DNA of 64,000 nt from Saccharopolyspora gloriosae (lineage in GTDB: Bacteria; Actinomycetota; Actinomycetes; Mycobacteriales; Pseudonocardiaceae), in contig NZ_CP059557.1 in assembly GCF_022828475.1 (NCBI RefSeq), positions 2,713,470-2,777,469 on the forward strand. The letters run 5' to 3'. The notes beneath the pieces are model-generated. The model searched no databases, was not told the DNA's origin, and saw nothing but the letters and a program-made list of their open reading frames with translations. Shown here in pieces: positions 27,001-36,857 of this stretch (within the stretch, counting starts at the first letter, position 1; each line of letters begins with the position of its first letter). A program made the translations under genes and the position numbers.

Positions 27001-28128
27001 TCAGCGGTGGACTTCCAGGATCGGCTCGAGCACGAGGCCGAACGCGCGGAGCGTGCCCAGCAGCTCGCGGTGCCCGAAGGCTTGGCAGCTGGAGGCGAAC
27101 CCGGCCTTCCGCGGCGGCCGCTGCAGCAGCTCCGCGGCCGCGTGCACGTTCAACAGGGCGGTCTGCTTGTAGTTGCAGTTGCCGTGGATCACGCAATGCG
27201 CCCGGCCCAGCGGACCGGAGGCGTACACGGAGTCGAGCGACGTGTTGATGCGCGGGTTCTCCCTGGGCGGCATCTCACTGCGGACCTGGGCCGAAGTCGC
27301 GTCGATGACCTGGAGCTTCTCCTCGGTGGAGAGCCCTTCCATCTGCTCCAGCGCGGCCGTGACGATCTGCGGAACGGCCGACATCAGCGCCCTGTCGAAC
27401 ACCCCGCCGAGCGCACGCGCGTTGGCCACTCGCGGATCGTTCTTGAACCACACCGGGTGCGACGTGCCGCCCCACGGCAGAGCGAGGCCGAGCTCGTGCT
27501 GCCCGGGCACCACGACTTCGGCGGGCCAGCCGTCCGCCCGCCACTCCACGTACTCGTTCTGCTCGAGGTGGTAGGCCTTGGCGAACGCCGCGTTCAACAG
27601 GATCGTGTTGGTCGAGGCGACCGTCGGATGTCCCTTCCAGAACACCTCGATGTCCAGGGTGTCCAGGCCGGGGTTCTCCAGGCAGATGTTGGCCGCGATC
27701 TCGCCGATGGTGTACATCTGCGCCAGACCGGGGGTCAGCACCAGCCCGCGTGCGGCGAAGTCGGCGCCGTAGCGGTCCTCGGCGTCGATCATCCAGTTCT
27801 GCTCGCCGTTGGTGTCGGTGTAGTGGGCACCGATGTCCAGACAGGCCTGCGCGACTTCATGCCCGTAGCGGGCGAAGGGGCCGACGGTGTTCAGCACGAC
27901 GGAGGCGCCGCGGAACTGCTCGGCCAGTGCGGCCGCGGTGTGCTCGACCTCCACGACCTCGTGTTCCACGGTCTCGATGCCGGGCACGGCGGCGACGGCG
28001 TCCTCAACGCGTTGGAGATTCCGGCCCGCGGCGAGGAAGGGGATGTTGTACTCGCGCAGGTACTCGCAGATCAGCCGTCCGGTGTAACCGGAGGCGCCGT
28101 AGACGACGACGCGCTTGTCAGTAGGCAT
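27001..28128 (-). CDS. Saccharopine dehydrogenase-like NAD(P)-binding protein
   Basis: A 375-residue protein with an N-terminal Rossmann fold (VVVYGASGYTGRLICEYL) and a middle segment VVLNTVGPFARYG typical of saccharopine dehydrogenase-related and trans-acting enoyl-reductase-like proteins. True saccharopine dehydrogenation is unlikely: members in actinomycetes are often lipid or polyketide reductases of unknown substrate. GGAAGGAA precedes ATG 28128. It lies 33 bases after the SDR stop and 66 bases before the CoA ligase, so an operon is likely. Confidence 0.8.
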   Translation of the reverse strand: MPTDKRVVVYGASGYTGRLICEYLREYNIPFLAAGRNLQRVEDAVAAVPGIETVEHEVVEVEHTAAALAEQFRGASVVLNTVGPFARYGHEVAQACLDIGAHYTDTNGEQNWMIDAEDRYGADFAARGLVLTPGLAQMYTIGEIAANICLENPGLDTLDIEVFWKGHPTVASTNTILLNAAFAKAYHLEQNEYVEWRADGWPAEVVVPGQHELGLALPWGGTSHPVWFKNDPRVANARALGGVFDRALMSAVPQIVTAALEQMEGLSTEEKLQVIDATSAQVRSEMPPRENPRINTSLDSVYASGPLGRAHCVIHGNCNYKQTALLNVHAAAELLQRPPRKAGFASSCQAFGHRELLGTLRAFGLVLEPILEVHR

Positions 28129-28161
28129 GAATTGGTTCCTTCCGTGCTCGTGGTGTCTTGA

Positions 28162-28964
28162 TCACATGCCCATGCCGCCATCGACCGAGAGCCCTGCTCC
28201 GGTGATGTACTTGGCGGCGTCGGAGGACAGGAAGACCACGGCGTCGGCCATGTCGTCGACCTGTCCGAGTCGTCCTTGCGGGGTCAGGCCCACGACCGCC
28301 TCAGCGGCGGCCTGAGGTGAGTCGAACAGCCCGATCTCGGCGCAGTCCGCGGCGAGCTGGTTGCCCATGGTGGTGGGTGTCAGGCCGGGGAAGATGGTGT
28401 TGACGCGCACCCCGTAACCGAGTTTTCCGGATTCGGCGGCGGCAACGCGGCTGAGCCGGTCGATCGCGGACTTCGTCGCGGAATACAGCGAGATGCCGGG
28501 GAACGCGATCGTCGCGGCGACGGAGGCGATGTTGACCACCGCGCCACCTCGGCCCCCGCGCCGCCGGGCCGCATGGCGCGGAAGCCGTGCTTGAGGCCGA
28601 GGGAGCTGCCGAGCACGTTGACGTCGAGCATCCTGCGGACGTCGGACGGGTCGAGGTCGACGATCAGGCTGGTGATCTCCACCCCGGCGTTGTTCACGAG
28701 GATGTCCAGGCCGCCCATGGCATCGACCGACTGCTGGACGGCCGCGGCCCAGTTCCCGTCGTCGGTGACGTCGAGCTTCACGAACTCCGCGTCGGCGCCT
28801 GCGTCGCGCAGCGCGCCGGCCGTTTCCTTGCCCGCCTCTTCGAGCACGTCGCCGATGACGACGGCGGCGCCCGCCTTCGTCAGTGCCTCGGCGATGCCTG
28901 CGCCGAGTCCGCGTGCGCCCCCTGTGACGAGGGCTTTTCTGCCGGTCAGGTCATAACTGCTCAT
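28162..28964 (-). pseudogene. Short-chain dehydrogenase/reductase, frameshifted
   Basis: Two frames join into one ~267-residue SDR. The first has the cofactor motif TGGARGLGAGIAEAL, DVTDDGNW and NNAGVEI. The second has VVNIASVAATIAF, the catalytic YSATKSA, and SVDGGMGM at the C-terminus. The break lies near 28545-28551 (minus strand GAGGTGG), between β4 and β5; adding one base restores GGAVVNIAS. ATG 28964 follows GAGGAGA. The total of 803 bases is one short of a whole number of codons. Mutation and sequencing error are both possible. Confidence 0.85.
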
Positions 28965-29048
28965 CCGGAATCTCCTCGTTGAGATCGCTGAGTTGCACGG
29001 ATCGGAGATCGCTCGTGCGGCGTGGATCACACGGTAGGCAAAGATTTG

Positions 29049-29080
29049 GACAGTCGTCAAGAAATTCTTGGACGACTGTC
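29049..29080. promoter_or_regulatory. Palindromic TetR-type operator
   Basis: GACAGTCGTC and GACGACTGTC are perfect inverted arms around a nearly symmetric CAAGAAATTCTTG core. The 32 bp site lies between the leftward SDR operon and the rightward TetR gene, the usual position for an autoregulating TetR repressor. Confidence 0.75.
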
Positions 29081-29154
29081 ACGGACGGCGGTAGCGGTCG
29101 GCGATAGACTGACTCGCGCAACACCACATCGCCTCCAGTCGACAGGACGAGCAC

Positions 29155-29790
29155 GTGACCGAGGTTGCCGAGACGAAGCAGAAGCGGATCGCCCGCCGCC
29201 AGGTCGACAAGTTCGAGCTGCGGCGAACAGAGCTGGCCGTCGCCACGCTGCACACGCTCGCCTCCCTGGGGTACGCGCGGACGAGCCTGCGGGAGATCGC
29301 GCAGAACTCGGAGTTCTCCCACGGCGTGCTGCACTACTACTTCGCCGACAAGCAGGACCTGATCGTGCAGGCGGTCCGTCAGTACGAAGCGGTGTGCGTG
29401 ACCCGGTACGACGAGCTGGTCGCGAATGCGACGAGCGCGGACGAGTTGCGGGACGGTTTCGTCGGCCGGTTCTTCGCGACGCTGAAGGCGGACGCCTCGT
29501 TGCACCGGTTGTGGTACGACCTGCGCAACCAGAGCCTTTTCGACGAGTCGTTCCGCAACGAAGTGATCGAAATAGACCAGCGCCGCGAAGAGATGATCTG
29601 GCGGGTCGTCAGCCGCTACGCCGAGTTGGCCGGTACCGGAACCGCGACTTCGTCGACCGTCGCCTACGCCATGATCGACGGCATCTTCCAGCGCGGCCTT
29701 CGCCACGCGTTGTCGGAAATGGACGACGAGGTCGCGCGGCTGGAGTCGGAGATGCCGGGAGTGCTCGCGCTGTTGCTCGCGGAGTCCTGA
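29155..29790 (+). CDS. TetR-family transcriptional regulator
   Basis: A 211-residue regulator. The helix-turn-helix is seen in ATLHTLASLGYARTSLREIA and FSHGVLHYYFADKQDL, followed by a helical ligand domain. GTG start after weak upstream AG-rich sequence. It is divergent from the SDR/saccharopine-like/CoA-ligase operon, and the 32 bp palindrome between them is its probable operator. The role of the operon suggests an acyl-CoA or acid ligand, which is inference. Confidence 0.9.
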   Translation: MTEVAETKQKRIARRQVDKFELRRTELAVATLHTLASLGYARTSLREIAQNSEFSHGVLHYYFADKQDLIVQAVRQYEAVCVTRYDELVANATSADELRDGFVGRFFATLKADASLHRLWYDLRNQSLFDESFRNEVIEIDQRREEMIWRVVSRYAELAGTGTATSSTVAYAMIDGIFQRGLRHALSEMDDEVARLESEMPGVLALLLAES

Positions 29791-30113
29791 CGCGGGACAT
29801 CTCGGTCCCGTTTCAAGCGGGCGGTCTCAGGTGTGAGCGCGCGTATCGACTTTCGTCTCATCTTTCGTGAGCACAGTGGACCGGGCTGGGCTTTTCCGTA
29901 GTGGCATAACCGTTTTCCCAGTTCTGTGTCTGGATGTCGCCTGTTGCTTGCAATTCACAGATCGATGTGCGCTTGCGTTGATTAGTGTTCGGCGGTGGTG
30001 AATTCAGTCCTTTTGGGGGTATGGAGGGTAGGTCTAGACCGGCAGACTCCGGGATCGATCCCGAACGGACCGGCAAACCCCGGCCGGTCCTGTTGTCCCA
30101 GGAGGTATCCCCC
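29791..30113. other. Intergenic region upstream of the GH64 gene
   Basis: About 320 bases, less GC-rich than its surroundings, with no gene recognised. It probably holds the glucanase promoter; AGGAGGT at 30100-30106 is its ribosome site. I see no clear operator. Confidence 0.5.
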
Positions 30114-31304
30114 ATGGTTTCTCGTCGCCGATTTCTCGGGTATTCAGCTGCAGCCTTGAGCACCCCGTTCTGGGCACAGGCCATCAGCGCCCCGTTCGCT
30201 TCAGCGGCGCCGGAAAGCCTGAAGTTCGTGCTGCAGAACAACTCCGGCGGACCGGCCACCGCGTACATCGCCGGTTTCTCGGACGCCGAGAAGAAGGCAG
30301 TGTTCATCACGAAGGACGGCACCCCGTACTTCCCGGAGGCCGGTGGCCCCGAGCCGACCCCGGTCGGCGAGGAAGCGGCCATCCCGGTCGACGGCTCCGT
30401 CGAGGTGACCGTCCCGCGCATGTACGGAGCCCGGGTCTACTTCGCCCTCAACGACACCCTGGAATTCCAGGTCGTGCAGGACGGCGACGGCGCGACTTCC
30501 GTCGTGCACCCGAACTTCGTGTCCGAAGAGGACCCGAACTACGGCAAGGACTGGACGTTCGCCGAGTTCACCCTCAACGCCGAGCAGCTCTACGCCAACA
30601 TCAGCTACGTCGACTTCGTCGCCGCGCCGATCGCGCTGCACCTGAAGGCGGCCAGCGGTGACCAGGAAGTTCCCGGTATGCCCACCGGCGCGCTGGACGG
30701 CGTCGCCGAGGGCCTGCGCTCCCAGGGCGGCAACTGGGCCAACCTGGTCCAGGAGGCCGACGGCCGGGTCGTGCGGGTGCTCAACCCGAACCACCGCGCC
30801 GCCGACTTCGAGGGCTACCTCGAGCCCTACGTGGACGAGGTGTACGCCAAGTACGCCAGTGAGTCGATCTTCGTCGACACCCAGCGCGACGACCTCGGCG
30901 TCATCGAGGGCAAGGTCGAGGGCGACGCGTTCGTGTTCGGTTCGGAGCGCTTCGAAAAGCCGTCCTCCGTGGACATCTGGGGCTGCAACAGCGGCCCGTT
31001 CGCGAACAACCCGGAGAGCGACTCGCAGGAGCGCCTGGCGATCGTCCCGCGCCTGGCGGCGGCGTTCAACCGCACCACGCTGCTGATCAACCCGAACCAG
31101 CCGCAGGACGAGGACCCGGCCACCTTCTACCAGAACGAGATCACCAACCACTACGCCCGCGTGGTGCACGAGAACCTGCCCGACGGCAAGGGCTACGCGT
31201 TCGCCTACGACGACGTCAGCTCGAACGCGGGCGAGGACCACAGCGGTAAGGTCAACGCCGGCGACCCCGACGTGTTCACGCTGACCCTCAACGCGATGCG
31301 CTGA
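30114..31304 (+). CDS. Secreted GH64-type β-1,3-glucanase, Tat signal
   Basis: A 396-residue protein with a twin-arginine signal (SRRRFLGYSAAA, hydrophobic core, cleavage after about residue 31, FASAA). The mature part is a glycoside hydrolase family 64/thaumatin-like β-barrel. The likely catalytic pair is Glu in WTFAEFTLN and Asp in ISYVDFV; NSGPFANN and QNEITNHYARVVHEN are further family marks. It should release laminaripentaose from β-1,3-glucan, e.g. fungal walls. ATG 30114 follows AGGAGGT. A hairpin terminator follows. Confidence 0.9.
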   Translation: MVSRRRFLGYSAAALSTPFWAQAISAPFASAAPESLKFVLQNNSGGPATAYIAGFSDAEKKAVFITKDGTPYFPEAGGPEPTPVGEEAAIPVDGSVEVTVPRMYGARVYFALNDTLEFQVVQDGDGATSVVHPNFVSEEDPNYGKDWTFAEFTLNAEQLYANISYVDFVAAPIALHLKAASGDQEVPGMPTGALDGVAEGLRSQGGNWANLVQEADGRVVRVLNPNHRAADFEGYLEPYVDEVYAKYASESIFVDTQRDDLGVIEGKVEGDAFVFGSERFEKPSSVDIWGCNSGPFANNPESDSQERLAIVPRLAAAFNRTTLLINPNQPQDEDPATFYQNEITNHYARVVHENLPDGKGYAFAYDDVSSNAGEDHSGKVNAGDPDVFTLTLNAMR

Positions 31305-31316
31305 TCTCTCGAACAC

Positions 31317-31352
31317 ACGGCGGCCGATCCACGCGAGTGGGTCGGCCGCCGT
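31317..31352. terminator. Hairpin terminator after the GH64 gene
   Basis: ACGGCGGCCGATCCAC pairs with GTGGGTCGGCCGCCGT with one mismatch around a four-base loop, 12 bases after the stop. Confidence 0.7.
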
Positions 31353-31449
31353 TCGCGTCACCGGGTTCCGTCCCCGCCCGGATGTGGCGTTCGCGAGTCT
31401 TCGCAGGCTAGTTTTCGCTCTGTGGTCCTGTCATCGGCGCAGTCGATGA

Positions 31450-32787
<1,338 letters not shown>

Positions 32788-32823
32788 GGGTTCTTCCCGT
32801 GGCTTGCGTAGTGGGTCACTTTG

Positions 32824-32966
32824 GCCTGCGTCCGGGTAGCGGCCCCCGGCGGCTTCCTCGCTGCCCGCTCGATTTCTCATGGTCCGCACGCGGCGAAATC
32901 GCCGTCCTCGCGAGGAGGCCGCAGCGGTTCCGCCGCTGACCGGCCACGGATCAAAAGGTCGTTTCG
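32824..32966 (+). repeat. Intergenic structured repeat, copy 6 (degenerate)
   Basis: Begins GCCTGCGTCCGGGTAGCGG. The left arm is CCCGGCGGCTTCCTCGC; the right arm GCGAGGAGGCCGC is followed by a deletion that removes the GAGAACCCGCC part. It ends with CCGCTGACCGGCC and GATCAAAAGGTC. It lies directly after the aminotransferase gene. Confidence 0.75.
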
Positions 32967-32984
32967 GGAGCACTTCGCCCGCCG

Positions 32985-33240
32985 GTTCAACGCAACAACG
33001 GCAGCAGGTGCTCGGCTTGGCGCCGGAGTTCCGAGGCGTACGGGGTGTCGGAGAGTACGAAGTGGGAGATAACACCGCTCCCGGACGAGTCGACGGCGGC
33101 GGAGCGGGCACCAAGCTGACCAGCAGGTCCGTGGCGAAGCCCAGCGACGGATCGGCGGCGAGCTCGGCGGCCAGCTCCTCCGGCGGGCCGAGCAGGGCGT
33201 TGTCCGACGCCAGCCGAACCACCGTTCGGCCGAGGTGCGG
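32985..33240 (-). pseudogene. Degraded gene fragment, family not recognised
   Basis: About 85 codons of protein-like sequence split over two frames. The first reads HLGRTVVRLASDNALLGP, PEELAAELAADPSLGF and LLVSLVPAP. The second continues VISHFVLSDTPYASELRR and EHLLPLLR before a TGA. No start region precedes it, and an intact gene on the same strand begins just upstream at 33270. It appears to be the C-terminus of a lost protein; I cannot name the family. Confidence 0.45.
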
Positions 33241-33269
33241 ATCCCGTTACTGCGCAAGCGAATCCGGGG

Positions 33270-33758
33270 TCAGTCGACGAGCTCCGCACCGGCCCGTTGT
33301 TCCCGTCCAGGTGTGCTCGGCCGGGGCGCCGGAAGCAGCGGCACGAGCGAGAGGGCGACGAGGAATGCGAGGCTGAGCATGCTGAGCACCTGATCCCGCG
33401 CGCTGTACATGTGCAGCATCGTGAGGTGGTAGCCGAGGTGCAGGCCGTTGAACACCAGCCACGTCGCACCCGCGATCCGCGTGAGCACCACGTCGGTGAT
33501 CCGCCACACCGCCAGGGCGCTGAACAATGCCAGCGCGAGGAACATCGCGCCCGAATCCCTCGCGAGGTGCTCGTTGTAAGGACCGAGCCGAGGCAGCCAG
33601 CTGAGGCCGAACCCGGGGAAGTTCTTGTGCCAGGACACGGGCATGAGGAACGCCCAGAATCCGTTTCCGGCGAAAACGACCGCGAGGAGCGTCAGGCAAC
33701 TGCGATCAATCGTGGTCTTCGGCCCTGCGGGGCGTGCTCTCGGCGTCGAGCGGGACAT
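33270..33758 (-). CDS. Small integral membrane protein, unknown function
   Basis: A 162-residue protein with about four membrane segments (LTLLAVVFAGNGFWAFL, AMFLALALFSALAVW, IAGATWLVFNGLHLG, LSLAFLVALSLVPLL). Histidines in the third segment region (GLHLGYHLTMLHM) are notable. I do not recognise the family with confidence. It precedes a degraded gene and follows the CGNR regulator on the same strand, so cotranscription is possible. Confidence 0.65.
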   Translation of the reverse strand: MSRSTPRARPAGPKTTIDRSCLTLLAVVFAGNGFWAFLMPVSWHKNFPGFGLSWLPRLGPYNEHLARDSGAMFLALALFSALAVWRITDVVLTRIAGATWLVFNGLHLGYHLTMLHMYSARDQVLSMLSLAFLVALSLVPLLPAPRPSTPGREQRAGAELVD

Positions 33759-33802
33759 GTTCGGCGGCCTCTCGGTCGGTGATCAAGCCATGCCGGACGC
33801 GG

Positions 33803-34282
33803 TCAGCGGGTGCGCTGGTAGTGGCGGCGGGCCTTTTCGCGGTTGCCGCAGACGGACATCGAACACCAGCGAGCGCGGTTGGCCCGGCTGCGGTCGAGCA
33901 GGAACAGTCGGCAGTCTCCGTTGGCGCAAGGGCGGAGCCGGCCCGGTAGCCGCTCCTGGACGGTGGCCCAGGCGAGGACCATCTCGACGGCGAGCCGCGC
34001 GTGCGGGGGAGCTTCGACGGTCCACCGAAGACCGTCCGAAGTGAACTCCGGGAGCTGGTGGACTCCGTCGAGCAGTGGGCTCAACGCGTCCGGCGAGCGT
34101 TCGCCGATCACCACGTCTCGCAGCGCGTCGCGCGCCTCGCGCAGCAGCGCCAGTTCCGCGAGGCTGCCGTCGCCACCGTGCTCCCGAGCCCAGCGCCTGC
34201 CCGCGACCGAGTCGCCGAGCTCGTCGTGTTCGTCACCGTTGATCAGCGGCCTGCTGTTGAGCAGGTCCAGCAGCGCTTCCAT
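33803..34282 (-). CDS. CGNR zinc-finger (ABATE-type) regulator
   Basis: A 159-residue protein. The N-terminal half is an ABATE-like stress domain (LLNSRPLING, DALRDVVIG). The C-terminal zinc finger is complete: CANGDCRLFLLDRS, WCSMSVCGNREKARRHY. Members are predicted DNA-binding stress regulators. It is divergent from the α/β-hydrolase gene, and the CTAACC/GGTTAG inverted repeat between them is a candidate operator. Confidence 0.85.
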   Translation of the reverse strand: MEALLDLLNSRPLINGDEHDELGDSVAGRRWAREHGGDGSLAELALLREARDALRDVVIGERSPDALSPLLDGVHQLPEFTSDGLRWTVEAPPHARLAVEMVLAWATVQERLPGRLRPCANGDCRLFLLDRSRANRARWCSMSVCGNREKARRHYQRTR

Positions 34283-34299
34283 CGGCGTCGTCCCATCGT

Positions 34300-34329
34300 C
34301 TAACCGGATAGATTCTTTTGACAGGTTAG
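34300..34329. promoter_or_regulatory. Inverted repeat in CGNR/hydrolase divergent promoter
   Basis: CTAACC (34300-34305) and GGTTAG (34324-34329) flank an AT-rich 18-base spacer. A third GGTTAG lies at 34382, next to the hydrolase start. The spacing suggests an operator or overlapping promoter elements. Confidence 0.45.
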
Positions 34330-34389
34330 CTGACGCTGTGCTTGCATGGCGAATCGAGTAACCGAACTGAACCTTTGAAGGGGTTAGTC

Positions 34390-35256
34390 ATGAGCTCAGT
34401 GCGCCACCGGACCGCCACCGTCGACGGCCACGAGATCTTCTACCGCGAAGCCGGCCCCGCCGACGCTCCCGCGATCGTCCTGCTGCACGGCTATCCGACG
34501 AGCTCGTTCATGTTCCGCGAGCTCATCCCGCTGCTGGCCGCCGACTACCACGTCATCGCGCCGGACCACCTCGGCTTCGGCCATTCCGCAGCCCCCGGCG
34601 TTGACGAGTTCGACTACACCTTCGACGCCCTGGCCCGGCTCACCTCCGGTCTGCTCGACCAGCTGGGCCTGGATCGCTGCGCCCTCTACGTCCAGGACTA
34701 CGGCGCCCCCATCGGCTGGCGGCTCGCGCTGGAACACCCCGAGCGGATCTCCGCGATCGTCACGCAGAACGGCAACGGCTACGAAGACGGATTCGTCGAC
34801 TCGTTCTGGTCCGACGTCTGGGCGTACGCGGCGAACCCCGGCCCCGACACCGAACCCGCCGTCCGCGCCGCGCTGAGCCTGGAGGCGATCCGCTGGCAGT
34901 ACCTGCACGGTGTTCCCGACCCGAGCGTGGTCAGCCCGGACACCTGGCAGCACGACGTCGCCCTCATTTCCCGCGAAGGCAACGACGAAGTCCAGCTGGC
35001 GCTGTTCCGCGACTACGCGAACAACCGCCCGCTCTACCCGCGCCTGCACGAATTCCTGCGCACCCACCAGGTTCCGGTGCTCGCGGTGTGGGGCCGCAAC
35101 GACGAGATCTTCGGCCCGGCGGGTGCGCGAGCCTTCGCCCGCGACGCCGCGGACGCGGAAGTGCACCTGATCAACGGCGGCCACTTCCTGCTGGAGAGCC
35201 ACCTGGACGTCGTCACGGGTTACCTGCGCGGCTTCCTCGGCCGAGTGCTGGGCTAG
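34390..35256 (+). CDS. α/β-hydrolase (haloalkane dehalogenase-like)
   Basis: A 288-residue α/β-hydrolase. The oxyanion region is LLHGYPTSSFMF; the nucleophile elbow is VQDYGAPIG, where Asp replaces the usual Ser, as in haloalkane dehalogenases and epoxide hydrolases. The acid is in VWGRNDEIF and the His in INGGHFLLE. It may hydrolyse a halide, epoxide or ester; the substrate is unknown. The divergent CGNR protein probably regulates it. Confidence 0.88.
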   Translation: MSSVRHRTATVDGHEIFYREAGPADAPAIVLLHGYPTSSFMFRELIPLLAADYHVIAPDHLGFGHSAAPGVDEFDYTFDALARLTSGLLDQLGLDRCALYVQDYGAPIGWRLALEHPERISAIVTQNGNGYEDGFVDSFWSDVWAYAANPGPDTEPAVRAALSLEAIRWQYLHGVPDPSVVSPDTWQHDVALISREGNDEVQLALFRDYANNRPLYPRLHEFLRTHQVPVLAVWGRNDEIFGPAGARAFARDAADAEVHLINGGHFLLESHLDVVTGYLRGFLGRVLG

Positions 35257-35339
35257 CGGTCCTCGGATCGCATGACCCGGGCCTCCGGCGACTTTCGCTA
35301 CTCTGGTCGAGGAGTCGCAAATCGTTCAGGGAGTGTGCA

Positions 35340-35717
35340 GTGGGGCTTTTCGACGGGATGATGGGCAATGCGTCGAACGTTGATCCGCGTTCGGCGGAGA
35401 AGGAGTACGGGCGGCTGCTGGCGCAGGGGGAGTCGGTTCATGCCGCGTACCAGTTGATCCGGGACTCGTTCGTCTTCACCGATCGGCGCCTGATCCTGGT
35501 CGACAAGCAGGGCATGACCGGTCGCAAGGTCGAGTACCACTCGATTCCGTACCGCAGCATCACGCACTTCTCCGTCGAGACCGCCGGAACCTTCGACCTC
35601 GATGCGGAGTTGAAGATCTGGCTCTCCGGCGGCATCGAACCGATCGTGAAGCAGTTCGGCAAGGGCGTCGACGTGTACGAGGTCCAGGCGCTCATGAGCA
35701 CCTACGCCGCTCGCTGA
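35340..35717 (+). CDS. Bacterial PH-domain protein
   Basis: A 125-residue cytosolic protein consisting of one bacterial pleckstrin-homology-like domain (bPH_1). Characteristic are ESVHAAYQLIRDSFVFTDRRLILVD in parts and PYRSITHFSVETAGTFDLDAELKIW. GTG start with AGGGAG upstream. The function is not established; related proteins form oligomeric rings. Monocistronic. Confidence 0.85.
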   Translation: MGLFDGMMGNASNVDPRSAEKEYGRLLAQGESVHAAYQLIRDSFVFTDRRLILVDKQGMTGRKVEYHSIPYRSITHFSVETAGTFDLDAELKIWLSGGIEPIVKQFGKGVDVYEVQALMSTYAAR

Positions 35718-35835
35718 CCGGCGAGCCCCGGGGTCGGCGGCGGCCGAGACCCTGATCATGGCTCGACGCGCTCACCCGTGAAGGGGCGGACCGCCAACGT
35801 GGTCCGCGTGAGGTGTTCGACCGGGCGCTCTCGGT

Positions 35836-36777
35836 TCAGCCCGCGAGCTGATCGTCGACCGGGTTCCGGTGATCGCTGGGCCGCATGCCGCGCAGCCGCT
35901 TGAACGCCACGCTCAGCGCGAAAGCGTTGGCATAGCCCACCTTCCGCGCGATCGTGTCCACCGTGTGGTCGGTCTCCCGCAGCAGATCCGCGGCCAAGGT
36001 GATCCGCCAGCTCGTGAGGTAGGCCATCGGCGGTTCGCCGACCAGCGCGGTGAACCGCCGAGCGAGCGCCGCGCGCGATATCCCCACCTTGGCGGCCAGC
36101 TCCGCCACCGTCCACGGGTGGGCGGGCGTGTCGTGCAGCAGCCGCAGCGCGGCACCCACCACCGGTTCGTCCAGCGCGCGGCACCAGGCGGGAGCATCGG
36201 CGGCCGGGTTGTCGAACCAGCTGCGCAGCGCGGAGATCAGCATCAGGTCCAGCAGCCGGTCCAGCACGAGCTGTTGTCCCGGCCGGTCCCTGGCGACCTC
36301 TTCGGTCACCATCTCCACCGAGGGCGAGTGGCTGTCGGCGGCAGGCACCACCAGCACGGCGGGCAATGCCTGCAGCAGTCGCTCGCTGAGCTCGCCCCGG
36401 CGCTCGAACGCCCCGCTGAGCAGCACGGCGTCCCCGTCGGCAGGCGTTCCGCAGCTCGGCGCGGCCCCGGAGGCGTGCTCGATGCCCTCGACCGTCGAGC
36501 AGTAGTCGGCGCTGGTCACCACCAGCGAGGGTGTGGTGGCGGGATCATTGGCCACCGCGTAGGGCACGTCGCCCCGGATGACCGCGATGTCGCCGACCTC
36601 GATGAGCACCGGCTCGTGCTGGTCGGGAACGATCCAGGCATGGCCGCTGAGCATCGTGGCCAGCGTCAGCGGGGCACCGCTGGCCATGCGCAGGGACCAC
36701 GGGGGCCGCATGATCGTCTGCCGGAAGACGGCGCCGCGCGCCCGTACCTCCGCCAACAGCTCCGAGACCGCATCCAT
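35836..36777 (-). CDS. AraC-family transcriptional regulator (cupin_6 sensor)
   Basis: A 313-residue regulator with an N-terminal cupin_6 ligand-binding domain (RPPWSLRMASGAPLTLATML, IEVGDIAVIRGDVPY) and a C-terminal AraC domain of two helix-turn-helix units (WTVAELAAKVGISRAALARRF; VDTIARKVGYANAFALSVAFKR). It is divergent from the NmrA-type gene and probably activates it. Confidence 0.92.
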   Translation of the reverse strand: MDAVSELLAEVRARGAVFRQTIMRPPWSLRMASGAPLTLATMLSGHAWIVPDQHEPVLIEVGDIAVIRGDVPYAVANDPATTPSLVVTSADYCSTVEGIEHASGAAPSCGTPADGDAVLLSGAFERRGELSERLLQALPAVLVVPAADSHSPSVEMVTEEVARDRPGQQLVLDRLLDLMLISALRSWFDNPAADAPAWCRALDEPVVGAALRLLHDTPAHPWTVAELAAKVGISRAALARRFTALVGEPPMAYLTSWRITLAADLLRETDHTVDTIARKVGYANAFALSVAFKRLRGMRPSDHRNPVDDQLAG

Positions 36778-36788
36778 GTCCTCATCAT

Positions 36789-36832
36789 AGACGTTCAGAC
36801 ATCAAGCAGAGCTTGTTAGCCATGGAACGTCT
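36789..36832. promoter_or_regulatory. Inverted repeat in AraC/NmrA divergent promoter
   Basis: AGACGTTC (36789-36796) and GAACGTCT (36825-36832) are perfect inverted arms 28 bp apart, between the AraC gene and its divergent target. A candidate activator or autoregulation site. Confidence 0.4.
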
Positions 36833-36857
36833 TGACGGACGCCGGTTGACTGGGGGC

